Below are positions 9,601 through 12,500 of a DNA stretch of 12,500 nucleotides, one piece after another. The DNA is taken from assembly GCA_905221605.1 (NCBI GenBank), contig CAJNDS010000228.1, positions 125,001-137,500 on the forward strand. The letters are read 5' to 3'. Made by a program: the position numbers and the translations under genes. The stretch's first letter is position 1. Every line of letters begins with the position of its first letter. The notes below the pieces were generated by a model. The model saw only the letters and a list, made by a program, of their open reading frames with translations. It did not search any database and was not told the origin of the DNA. This DNA is from Symbiodinium natans. Lineage: Eukaryota; Sar; Dinophyceae; Suessiales; Symbiodiniaceae.

Positions 9601-11473
9601 GCCTCTGACCACCCAGCCCTCGACCCCAAACGGTTTCGGGGTTATTGGGATGTTCCCCGTTTTACTCACAGTCCTTCAAAGGGATTCTAGTACCCCCTCT
9701 TATAAACCCTAAGACTGTTAGTATAAGGGGCACATCCCAAGTTCCAGGCTTAGGGATGTAGTCTCTAAGACTCTAAGCCTTACATCCTGAGCCCCTGAAC
9801 CCCTAAACCCTGAACATGATTAAGCCCTAGCCCTAAACCCTAAACCCTAAACCCTGAACCCTGAACCCTGAACCCTAAACCCTAAACCCTAAACCCTAAA
9901 CCCAGGCTTCGGATTCCTGCGAGGGGCCATCTGCAGAGAGCCGCCACGGGTCTTCCAGGAATCCCAGGCCTCGTAGACCTGCACCTGGTTTGGGGGGGTT
10001 TAGGGTTTAGGGTTTAGGGTTTAGGATTTAGGGTTTCCGGGTTGGGGTTTCTGGCTTGGGGTCCTGGGGGGTTGATGAGGTTTAGCGTTTGCAAGGCTTG
10101 TGGTTTATTGCTCCCTTTGCCCTGACCCTGGACCCTAAACCCTAAACCCTAAACCCTAAACCCTAACCCCTAAACCCTAAACCCCAATTGTTGAAATGAG
10201 CATCCCAAACTTCGATGGTTCCTTCGTATAAGGCTCCTTGACGTCATGTCTAACCCCTGAAGCCTCAACCCAAAACCTGAAACCCTAGGGTTTAGCGTGT
10301 AGGGTTTATTGTTTAGGGTTTAGGGTCTAGGGTCTAGGGTTCAGGGTTTAGGTCGTTTCCAGCTTTTTCAGCTTCCTTTTGTTTAGGGTTCAGGCTGTGG
10401 GTGATAGGTCTCAGGGTTTCGGGCTTCTGCTATTTGCTTCAGATTTGCTTAAGAATCTCTCCCCCCCCCCCCCCAAAAAAAAAAAGGAGCCTTCCTTATC
10501 AAGGAAATTATGGGAATTAATATTTTCTTTTTTCGGGGGGGGGGGGGGAGGCTCTTGAGCAAATGCCCTAAACCCTAAACCCTAAACCCTAAACCCTAAA
10601 CCCTAAACCCTAAACCCTAGTAGGTTTAGGGTTCAGCAGGGTTGAGGTGTTGGGGTGTAGCCAGGCTTGGGGGCTCGACAGGGCTGAAGGTTTCATCCTG
10701 GGAGCCCACACATACCCTTCCGCCCCTTTTTTGGGGCTTAGGGCTTAGGGCTTAGGGCTTAGGGCTTAGGGCTCAGGGCTCAGGGCTCAGGGCTCAGGGC
10801 TGAGGGCTTAGGGCTTAGGGCTTAGGGCTTAGGGCTTAGGGCTTCGGGCTTAGGGCTCAGGGCTTAGGGCTTAGGGCTCAGGGCTCAGGGCTTAGGGCTT
10901 AGGGCTTAGGGCTTAGGGCTCAGGGCTCAGGGCTTAGGGCTTAGGGCTTAGGGCTCAGGGCTTAGGGCTTAGGGCTTGGGGCTTGGGGCTTGGGGCTTAG
11001 GGCTTAGGGCTTAGGGCTTAGGGCTTGGGGTTCAGGCCTTAGGGCTTAGGGTTGTATGGGCTTAGAGCTTAGGGCTTAGGGTTTAGGGTGAACAGAGTTG
11101 CAGCGCGGCACGTGCAAAGCATGTCTCCAGCGTCAGGCGCGAGGCTTGCTTACGGTTGCTTGCTCGACAACCCCGGTTTTGGGATGCAGGGGCGGTTTAG
11201 GGTTTTAGGGGTTTATTGTTCAGTTTGAAGGGGTTCACGGTCTTCAGGGCTTAAGGCTTGGGGTGGGCTTAGGGTTTAGGGTTTTGGGCATCCCTAAACC
11301 CTACACCCTACACCCTAAACCCGAAATCCCTAAACCCTAAACCCCAAATCCCTAAACCCTAAACCCTAAATCCCTATAAGCCCTCAAGGCCCTGCCTGGA
11401 GGTTGCCGGGTCCTTCGGACAGGATCGTCTTGGCCAAAACCAGCCCGCCCAAACCGGCCCCAATCACGGCCAC
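550..11473 (-). CDS. FAD-dependent monooxygenase (class A flavoprotein), about 19 exons, N-terminus not found
   Basis: The gene is reconstructed from conserved blocks on the minus strand. In protein order these are the FAD-binding GAGLGG strand-helix, an acidic residue closing the second strand (VYEAWDSW), a GGKILHRLGLGEAL helix, MRKDLQSIL (the usual hRxdLxxxL region), the DG fingerprint ADGIHSVV, KPAYTGFRI, the GD fingerprint GDAAHATAP with GQGANMAMED, EALKLYEFKR, and a basic C-terminus ending in a stop. This order and spacing are those of salicylate hydroxylase/zeaxanthin epoxidase-type enzymes, which use FAD, NAD(P)H and O2 to hydroxylate or epoxidise a small substrate. The substrate cannot be inferred. 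About 490 codons are recovered against a usual 380-480, so one or two weak exons may be wrong. No membrane segment is visible; a targeting peptide, if any, lies upstream. The family call is firm; exact exon edges are less so. Confidence 0.85.
763..906 (-). CDS. Exon r: EALKLYEFKRLAHCEGIVSK
   Basis: Forty-seven codons: KILLNVKPDGFSLDEAL, KLYEFKRLAHCEGIVSKS, SMIGGMKLGCAW. The EALKLYE-x-KR-x-x-x-x-x-I-x-x-x-S run is the long C-terminal helix that follows the GD motif in this family (usually RYE-x-x-R). Acceptor GTCAAG|GT; donor TGGG|GTAAGG is a textbook GT site. Confidence 0.88.
1102..1251 (-). CDS. Exon q: GD fingerprint, GRVVLLGDAAHATAPFMGQG
   Basis: The longest exon found, 49 codons. It reads IYSQPKLKSWISPL, then GRVVLLGDAAHATAPFMGQG, then ANMAMEDGWMLGNSL. 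GDAAHA-x-x-P-x-x-GQG-x-N-x-x-x-ED is the diagnostic GD fingerprint that binds the FAD ribityl and pyrophosphate. Acceptor TGCTAG|GC pairs cleanly with exon p. At the 3' end the GT dinucleotide is one base away from the phase needed by exon r (TTGG|GGTACT versus TTGGG|GTACT). Confidence 0.92.
1252..1694 (-). other. Intron p-q with TTTAGGG and CCCTAAA arrays
   Basis: GT-AG intron of 443 bases. It holds TTTAGGG/TTTGGGG repeats at 1267-1344 and CCCTAAA repeats at 1590-1676, so the two arrays are complementary and could fold back on each other in the transcript. The sequence between them is unrecognised. Confidence 0.7.
1695..1773 (-). CDS. Exon p: DLTEAVLSKHPTLAAAIDSA
   Basis: Encodes DLTEAVLSKHPTLAAAIDSA then DICFDW, the helix and strand just before the GD fingerprint. 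Donor TGGG|GTACCT joins exon q in frame (DWG-IYSQPKLKSW). The 5' edge is either AAAG|GAC at 1773 or seven bases earlier, where the exon would directly touch a TTTAGGG array. Confidence 0.8.
1781..1871. repeat. TTTAGGG array, about 12 near-perfect copies
   Basis: Uninterrupted TTTAGGG heptamers directly against exon p, in the 197-base intron between exons o and p. Confidence 0.95.
1971..2040 (-). CDS. Exon o: WKANPNAPKLPGFVGNVGM
   Basis: Reads RPQWKANPNAPKLPGFVGNV then GM, in the frame with the best third-position G/C bias. Acceptor GTTAGAG|AA (phase 1) fits exon n, and donor CATGAG|GTACCC is canonical. An inverted-repeat element begins ten bases upstream of the acceptor. The peptide has no family motif, so function is not shown. 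Confidence 0.55.
2041..2957 (-). other. Intron n-o
   Basis: Contains the inverted-repeat element at 2051-2193, CCCTAAA arrays at 2241-2289 and 2836-2950, degenerate telomere-like sequence at 2322-2475, and a C-rich run at 2661-2681. The stretch 2500-2640 has no recognisable content. No coding block found. Confidence 0.65.
2051..2193. mobile_element. Foldback element C1 with GGTAGCCCAGT inner ends
   Basis: The left arm carries CCCTGTTATACTTAGTAGCC and continues CAGTAACC. The right arm is its reverse complement with few mismatches (GGTACCACTGGGCTACC, AAGTAGATAACAGGGCACT). About 35 bases per arm around a 70-base centre with internal AAGGGCACCC / AAAGGGTACC symmetry. No protein is encoded. MITE-like. 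Confidence 0.8.
2958..3022 (-). CDS. Exon n: RWDSTIVKDKMKDACPG
   Basis: Open block ARGRPRWDSTIVKDKMKDAC then PG, similar to the W-x-x-x-(I/V)-x-x-x-(I/L) helix that follows the beta-sheet substrate domain. The donor CCCTG|GTGGGG is canonical, phase 1, and joins exon o in frame. The 5' edge is uncertain: CGGAG|T gives the right frame but a phase unlike that of exon m. Confidence 0.65.
3152..3232. repeat. Dispersed repeat B, copy 1 (GGATGGCCC...GAAAATATA)
   Basis: Shares CTAGGATGGCCCT, then ACCCTCTGAAAAATATT, CCT and a GGGAAAATATA end with copies at 9171-9246 and 11730-11806. About 75 bases; no clear inverted ends. Confidence 0.75.
3706..3790. repeat. CCCTAAA array touching exon m
   Basis: About 12 heptamers run up to the GT donor of exon m; on the sense strand the donor GTAGGG is the first, slightly altered, repeat unit. 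Confidence 0.9.
3792..3860 (-). CDS. Exon m: EGRHDAHLLAFRSDELVSEK
   Basis: Twenty-two codons, EGRHDAHLLAFRSDELVSEK then RP, with strong G/C third-position bias. Acceptor GCCGTCAG|GT and donor CCCG|GTAGGG, both canonical. The donor GT is fused to the first telomere-like heptamers of the following intron. Confidence 0.8.
3861..4192 (-). other. Intron l-m with TTTAGGG and TTTGGGG arrays
   Basis: GC-AG intron. TTTAGGG at 3885-3957 and a mixed TTTAGGG/TTTGGGG array at 4040-4145, the latter with a long run of GGGGTTT variants. Confidence 0.75.
4193..4245 (-). CDS. Exon l: YESGDKGYHVMDWTAGAG
   Basis: Reads YESGDKGYHVMDWTAGA plus the first base of a Gly codon. Acceptor CCTGAG|G. Donor GGTGCAG|GCCACT is a GC donor in phase 1 and joins exon m in frame (GAG-EGRHDAHLL). 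A GT donor lies eight bases further (CACTT|GTAAGC) but gives a stop at the next exon. Confidence 0.75.
4270..4374. repeat. TTTAGGG array in intron k-l
   Basis: About 14 heptamers, several mutated to TTTAGGC, fill most of the 164-base intron between exons k and l. Confidence 0.9.
4410..4519 (-). CDS. Exon k: KPAYTGFRILYALCSKP
   Basis: Reads DDKPAYTGFRILYALCSKPV then RPEPGLLQINWRLGPG. The DDKP-YTG part matches the DDEPRYTGYTAW region directly after the DG motif. Acceptor TACCAAG|GAC lies in an inverted-repeat end that mirrors the donor side of the same intron. The 3' edge is either CCAG|GTTTGC at 4447 (canonical GT, but then out of phase with exon l) or GGGAG at 4410, which joins in frame as GPGR-YESGDKGY. 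Confidence 0.85.
4520..5095 (-). mobile_element. Intron j-k, bordered by inverted repeats (C2, introner-like)
   Basis: At the 5' side of this intron (5077-5095, sense GGCCCAGTGGTACCC) and at its 3' side (4523-4540, sense CTACTGGGCTACC) are inverted copies of the arm seen in element C1 at 2051-2193. The arms begin within a few bases of both exon edges. The intron thus looks like a transposable element that brought its own borders. A second inverted-repeat element is nested inside at 4597-4900, beside TA dinucleotide repeats near 4940. Confidence 0.65.
4597..4900. mobile_element. Nested inverted-repeat element D
   Basis: The left end TAATCCCTTCCCCCTAATAC followed by TAAAACCCCCC is mirrored at 4867-4900 (GGGTTTTAGTATTAGGGGGA then AGGGATTA), about 30 bases per arm. 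Inside, CCCCCCCTAATTTTAAATAT at 4622 recurs in direct orientation near 4810. No coding capacity; MITE-like. Confidence 0.75.
5096..5196 (-). CDS. Exon j: DG fingerprint, ADGIHSVV
   Basis: Thirty-three codons: VLLKFENGETGTADVVIAAD followed by GIHSVVKKKIFNA. DVVIAADGIHSVVK is the DG fingerprint that contacts FAD and NAD(P)H in class A monooxygenases; the usual Arg after SVV is Lys here. Acceptor CCCCAG|GT is clear. The exon's 3' end runs into an inverted-repeat end (CCCAGTGGTACC), and no canonical donor keeps the frame. Confidence 0.9.
5197..5607 (-). other. Intron i-j
   Basis: CCCTAAA arrays at 5236-5345 and 5548-5585 with an A10 run at 5210-5219. The stretch 5350-5545 is unique and unrecognised. 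Confidence 0.7.
5608..5667 (-). CDS. Exon i: EVFKLGHKLEEIAENRDGAL
   Basis: Twenty codons reading EVFKLGHKLEEIAENRDGAL, the lrlgh.v..ie..dg strand pair that leads to the DG fingerprint. The intron before it ends in CCCTAAAC followed by CAG, so a telomere-like array reaches to three bases from the exon. The donor side reads GCCTTG|GCATCC, possibly a GC donor. Confidence 0.8.
5670..5790. repeat. TTTAGGG array, about 17 copies
   Basis: Near-perfect heptamers with one TTTCGGG variant, lying between exon i and foldback element A1. Confidence 0.95.
5791..6102. mobile_element. Foldback family A, copy A1 (long, with insertions)
   Basis: Left end TTGGGATGTTCGCCCTTCTA, right end GTATAAGGGGGAACATCCAA, which are inverted copies. 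It is three times longer than the other copies because a TTTAGGG array (5853-5911) and a second hairpin (5909-6003) lie inside. Confidence 0.75.
5909..6003. repeat. Hairpin nested in A1
   Basis: GGGTACTTATAACCCCA at the left pairs with TGGGGTTGTAAGTACCC at the right, with further pairing inward (TTAGAAC/GTTCTAA). About 95 bases in all. Confidence 0.8.
6201..6305. mobile_element. Foldback family A, copy A2
   Basis: Left TTGGGATGTTCACCCTTATA, right GTATAGGGGGAGGGACATCC then CAA. Pairing extends about 40 bases per arm, including CTCCT..AGGGAT against ATCCCTAGGGAGG. Confidence 0.85.
6536..6613 (-). CDS. Exon h: MRKDLQSILVESMPPESW
   Basis: Reads GPRTAMRKDLQSILVESM then PPESWTWE. MRKDLQSIL is the family's hRxxLxxxL segment, whose Arg/Asp side chains sit by the flavin. 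Acceptor GTAAAG|GGC is phase 0 and fits exon g; an alternative acceptor at 6640 would add eight codons (VNVLAEVK). The 3' edge after GAG has no GT donor in phase. Confidence 0.8.
6614..6988 (-). other. Intron g-h
   Basis: GT-AG intron; one perfect CCCTAAA array at 6893-6973 (about 11 copies) close to the donor. The remainder, 6640-6890, is unique sequence without recognised elements. Confidence 0.7.
6989..7070 (-). CDS. Exon g: SSHFLDPNSEGELVTSSDVD
   Basis: Twenty-seven open codons with high G/C third positions, beginning SSHFLDPNSEGELV and ending DVDPVTGPGL. The FLDPNSEGELV part resembles the strand-turn-strand with a D-x-x-G turn that precedes the hRxdL motif in this family. Acceptor GCTTAG|T and donor CTG|GTAGAG are canonical. 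The entry phase does not match the exit phase of exon f, so one boundary is misplaced or a tiny exon is missing. Confidence 0.7.
7071..7589 (-). other. Intron f-g
   Basis: Contains a mixed TTTAGGG/TTTGGGG array at 7091-7265 and a perfect CCCTAAA array at 7430-7552, which are complementary to each other. The segment 7270-7425 is unrecognised. Confidence 0.7.
7430..7552. repeat. CCCTAAA array, about 17 near-perfect copies
   Basis: One of the longest pure telomere-type arrays in the window, with a single shortened unit near the right end. Confidence 0.95.
7590..7652 (-). CDS. Exon f: SEEAKSNAPKQLKFFCE
   Basis: Twenty-one open codons with strong G/C third-position bias read HPRQSEEAKSNAPKQLKFFCE in two parts (HPRQ, then the rest). 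The acceptor is CTGAAAG|CAC and the donor TGTGAG|GTGCAG, both phase 0. The stretch has no family motif and probably forms a variable surface segment before the conserved R-x-D-L region. Confidence 0.65.
7673..7767. repeat. TTTAGGG array in intron e-f
   Basis: About 13 pure heptamers in a 177-base intron between exons e and f. Confidence 0.95.
7830..7878 (-). CDS. Exon e (candidate): PRDSGMSIGPRSKGLE
   Basis: An open block with mostly G or C at third codon positions reads PRDSGMSIGPRSKGLE. The acceptor is GTGAAG. The next base run after CTGGAG is ACACC, so no GT or GC donor fits exactly. A TGA lies a few codons upstream in frame, so the exon cannot extend that way. An inverted-repeat element starts 20 bases 5' of the acceptor. 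Real exon likely; edges unsure. Confidence 0.55.
7899..8002. mobile_element. Foldback family A, copy A3
   Basis: Left GTGAGATGTTTATCCCCGTG and CTAACAGTCCTTAATGGGGA; right ATCCCTATTAAGGACTGCTA then a CCATCTCAAG end. It starts about 20 bases 5' of the acceptor of exon e. Confidence 0.8.
8003..8679 (-). other. Intron DNA between exons c and e
   Basis: Apart from candidate exon d, this stretch contains only degenerate telomere-like sequence (8430-8460, 8604-8660) and unique sequence. A GC-rich island at 8298-8330 reads SGRLVVKLLDSF on the minus strand and ends at a stop; it could be a small exon but has no usable donor. Confidence 0.4.
8557..8592 (-). CDS. Exon d (candidate): CPKAIFDTFCGK
   Basis: A non-repetitive island on the minus strand reads CPKAIFDTFCGK in an open frame after GGAG, at the right place in gene order. 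It is short and carries no family motif. Either edge may be wrong, and it could be ordinary intron. Confidence 0.4.
8680..8739 (-). CDS. Exon c: GGKILHRLGLGEALEAAA helix
   Basis: Encodes GGKILHRLGLGEALEAAA, which corresponds to the PNALRVLDALGLGDAL helix of the family. Two CAG acceptors six bases apart (before 8739 and before 8733) give the same frame; the shorter form matches family spacing better. The frame runs into TAA at 8671-8673, so the donor must be GCT|GTTGCT or close by. Four copies of an 8-base repeat sit just upstream of the acceptor. Confidence 0.75.
8748..8779. repeat. 8-base tandem repeat GGCAAGTC x 4
   Basis: Four consecutive copies about ten bases from the exon c acceptor, running directly into a CCCTAAA array. 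Confidence 0.9.
8971..9098. repeat. Purine tract with 9-base unit GAAGAGAGA
   Basis: Almost pure A/G on the plus strand over about 125 bases, with roughly eight copies of GAAGAGAGA flanked by GA dinucleotides. The sense transcript carries the pyrimidine strand. Frames here give only KRE or LSL repeats. Confidence 0.95.
9171..9246. repeat. Dispersed repeat B, copy 2
   Basis: CTAGGATGGCCCTTAAGACC then CTCTGAAAAATATTCCTAAC, clearly the same sequence as 3152-3232. Confidence 0.8.
9645..9740. mobile_element. Foldback family A, copy A4
   Basis: Left TTGGGATGTTCCCCGTTTTA, right AGTATAAGGGGCACATCCCA then A, with inner CACAGTCCTT against AAGACTGTTA. Confidence 0.85.
9917..9984 (-). CDS. Exon b: second Rossmann strand, VQVYEAW...GGSLQM
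   Basis: Translates as VQVYEAWDSWKTRGGSLQMA then PR. The Glu of VYEA is where the family contacts the FAD ribose, and GGSLQMAP matches the GGG-I-L-PN stretch that follows. Acceptor AACCAG|GTG is phase 0 and fits exon a exactly. The 3' edge is uncertain: CGCAG|GAATCC would be a GA donor, but continuity with the next block needs a cut just after CGC (9919). Confidence 0.8.
10443..10564. mobile_element. Foldback element E with C/G homopolymer arms
   Basis: ATTTGCTTAAGAATCTCTCC followed by C and A runs at the left pairs with TTTTTTC, a G run, then GGAGGCTCTTGAGCAAAT at the right. About 50 bases per arm around a 25-base loop. A CCCTAAA array begins within a few bases of its right end. Confidence 0.85.
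10737..11090. repeat. GGGCTTA variant heptamer array, about 50 copies
   Basis: A 350-base array of GGGCTTA with GGGCTCA and GGGCTTG interspersed in runs. It keeps the 7-base period but differs from the telomere unit by one base in every copy, so the variant itself was amplified. Confidence 0.95.
11396..11473 (-). CDS. Exon a: Rossmann GxGxxG block of the FAD monooxygenase
   Basis: Twenty-six codons begin VAVIGAGLGGLVLAKTIL, the dinucleotide-binding strand-turn-helix that opens class A flavin monooxygenases. The acceptor is CGTAG before GTGGCC. The donor reads CTCCAG|GCAGGG, a GC donor in phase 0, and it joins in frame to the next block at 9984. A start codon is not in this exon, so at least one more 5' exon must exist. 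Confidence 0.85.
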
Positions 11474-11510
11474 CTACGGCATGGGCTGTGGGGGTGGTAG
11501 GGCTGAATAG

Positions 11511-11615
11511 TTGGGATGTTCCTCCTTTTCTAAGCCCTTGGCAGGGAGTCTAGTACACCCCCGCCCCCATCCCAATCCACATTAAGGACTGTAAGTACAA
11601 GGGGGAACATCACAA
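11511..11615. mobile_element. Foldback family A, copy A5
   Basis: Left TTGGGATGTTCCTCCTTTTC, right GTACAAGGGGGAACATCACA then A, with inner ATTAAGGACTG as in A3. It ends 38 bases 5' of the exon a acceptor on the sense strand. Confidence 0.85.
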
Positions 11616-11729
11616 GTTTTACAGGGTTTAGGGTTTAGGGTTTAGGGCTTAGGGTTTAGGGCTTAGGGCTTAGGGCTTAGGGTTTAATGCGAACAGAATC
11701 GGATCAGACCAACCTCTGCCGTACTGCAC

Positions 11730-11806
11730 TGGGATGGCCCCTAAAACCCCCTGAGCAAAAAATCCTGAAGATGATCCTCCTAAGCCCAGAGAGGAAATAT
11801 GAAATC
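11730..11806. repeat. Dispersed repeat B, copy 3
   Basis: GGGATGGCCCCTAAAACCCC then CTGAGCAAAAAATCCTGAAG and a GAGGAAATATGAAAT end; the most diverged of the three copies. Confidence 0.65.
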
Positions 11807-12264
11807 CCTAAACCCTAAACCCTAAACCCTAAACCCCAAACCCTAAAGCCTAAAGCCTAAAGCGTAAAGCCTAAACCCTAAACCCAAGAGCCTACCTAGG
11901 GGCAGGATCAGGACAGGATTTGGGGCTGTTAGGATTTAAAGGTTCGGGCCCTCAGCCCGGAACTCTACCAAACCCTCCCAGCCCCGTGATCCCTGAACCG
12001 TGCAGAACCCTATTAAGCCGTCAACAGCGACAAAGCCCTTGTAAGCCCCGAAAGCCCGAATTAGATCTTAGATGTAGGCTTCTCACGCCCAGCAATTGCA
12101 CCCACAACCTAAATTTAACTACTAGACCCTAAACCCTAAACCCTAAACCCTAAACCCCAAACCCTAAACCCTAAACCCGAAACCCTGAGAAAGCCAGAGC
12201 CCTATATGAAACTCTTAGCCCTCAACCCTCAACCCAAGGGTCTAAGGCCCCCTGGCTTGACGCC

Positions 12265-12355
12265 CCTAAACCCTAAACCCTAAACCCTAAACCCTAGACC
12301 CTAAACCCTAGACCCTAAACCCTAAACCCTAAACCCTAAACCCTAAACCCTAAAC
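12265..12355. repeat. CCCTAAA array
   Basis: About 13 heptamers with two CCCTAGA variants, ending at a short GC-rich island. Confidence 0.95.
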
Positions 12356-12389
12356 GATCGAACCAACCGGCTTCACAAGCCCGGGCGCC
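12355..12389 (-). CDS. Candidate 5' exon
   Basis: A 35-base GC-rich island between two CCCTAAA arrays follows a GGTCTTAG acceptor on the minus strand and can read APGLVKPVGSI before VAVIGAGLGG. It has no start codon and no clear GT donor. A similar scrap lies at 12482-12500 (AAG|GTGGCT). Weak. Confidence 0.2.
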
Positions 12390-12500
12390 CTAAGACCTAA
12401 ACCCTGAACCCTGGACCCTGAACCCTAAACCCTAAACCCTAAACCCCAAACCCTAAACCCTAAACCCTAAACCCTAAACCCAGAGCCACCTTCAGCGGCT

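Larger units (their letters stand above)
8740..9916 (-). other. Intron b-c
   Basis: Holds the GGCAAGTC repeat (8748-8779), a CCCTAAA array (8780-8815), the purine tract (8971-9098), a repeat B copy (9171-9246), TTTAGGG (9371-9415), foldback A4 (9645-9740) and CCCTAAA (9826-9903). The stretches 8820-8960 and 9250-9640 are otherwise unrecognised, though CAAAGCCTCCT-like words recur near 9290, 9505 and 9597. Confidence 0.65.
9985..11395 (-). other. Intron a-b, 1.4 kb
   Basis: GC-AG intron, the longest here. Contents from left: TTTAGGG (9997-10042), CCCTAAA (10132-10186), a possible exon relic (10185-10239), TTTAGGG variants (10285-10352), a foldback element (10443-10564), CCCTAAA (10565-10618), a GGGCTTA array (10737-11090), and CCCTAAA variants (11290-11372). 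The GC-rich stretch 11095-11195 shows no plausible exon. Confidence 0.7.
11474..12500 (-). other. Upstream intron or leader DNA
   Basis: Holds foldback A5, repeat B copy 3, and arrays TTTAGGG/TTAGGGC (11625-11682), CCCTAAA (11806-11886, 12124-12187, 12265-12355, 12397-12481). The stretch 11890-12120 is unique with no convincing frame. The missing 5' exon(s) must be here or to the right of the window. Confidence 0.5.

Noticed and set aside
11095-11195. GC-rich island in intron a-b as an extra exon
   Set aside because: No AG acceptor in a workable position, and exons a and b already join in frame with the right family spacing.
11920-12132. Plus-strand frame of 70 codons
   Set aside because: Pro/Thr/Asn-rich translation of degenerate CCCTAAA-like DNA, with no family resemblance.
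12397-12500. A true chromosome end
   Set aside because: Arrays occur in both orientations throughout and unique coding sequence lies between them, so this is interstitial sequence.

Overview
This window looks like nuclear DNA of a eukaryote. Its centre is one intron-dense gene on the minus strand, read from right to left. No single reading frame is long. Conserved protein blocks separated by repeat-filled DNA can nevertheless be put in order, and they spell most of a class A FAD-dependent monooxygenase (PF01494-like; relatives are salicylate hydroxylase, zeaxanthin epoxidase, kynurenine 3-monooxygenase and UbiH). All three family fingerprints occur in the right order: the Rossmann GAGLGG near 11450, the DG motif (DVVIAADGIHSVV) near 5140, and the GD motif (GDAAHATAPFMGQG) near 1180. 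The last exon ends in a stop at 550-552. About 19 short exons (36 to 150 nt) add up to roughly 490 codons spread over 11 kb, so the gene is close to 87 percent intron. The extreme N-terminus and the promoter are not identified; they are to the right, perhaps beyond the window.

The introns are unusual. Nearly all contain arrays of the heptamer TTTAGGG/CCCTAAA, the telomere repeat of plants and many algae and alveolates. The arrays occur in both orientations, and several abut a splice site. Scattered among them are inverted-repeat (MITE-like) elements: a family of five copies with ends TTGGGATGTTC; a pair sharing GGTAGCCCAGT ends, one of which coincides with both borders of an intron; and single-copy foldbacks. 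Several junctions that join the protein in frame do not use GT at the donor (GC is the clearest case).

Layout: 1-549 is an AT-rich, microsatellite-rich 3' flank. Positions 550-11473 hold the monooxygenase gene. Positions 11474-12500 are upstream intron or leader DNA made of the same repeats, with at most a candidate short exon near 12355-12389. No second gene, tRNA, rRNA or CRISPR array is supported.

Organism: a dinoflagellate or related alveolate alga is my best guess. It rests on TTTAGGG repeats, very many short exons, GC donors, frequent AG|G acceptors and introner-like inverted repeats. It is an inference; chromerids, perkinsids or another alga with TTTAGGG telomeres are not excluded.
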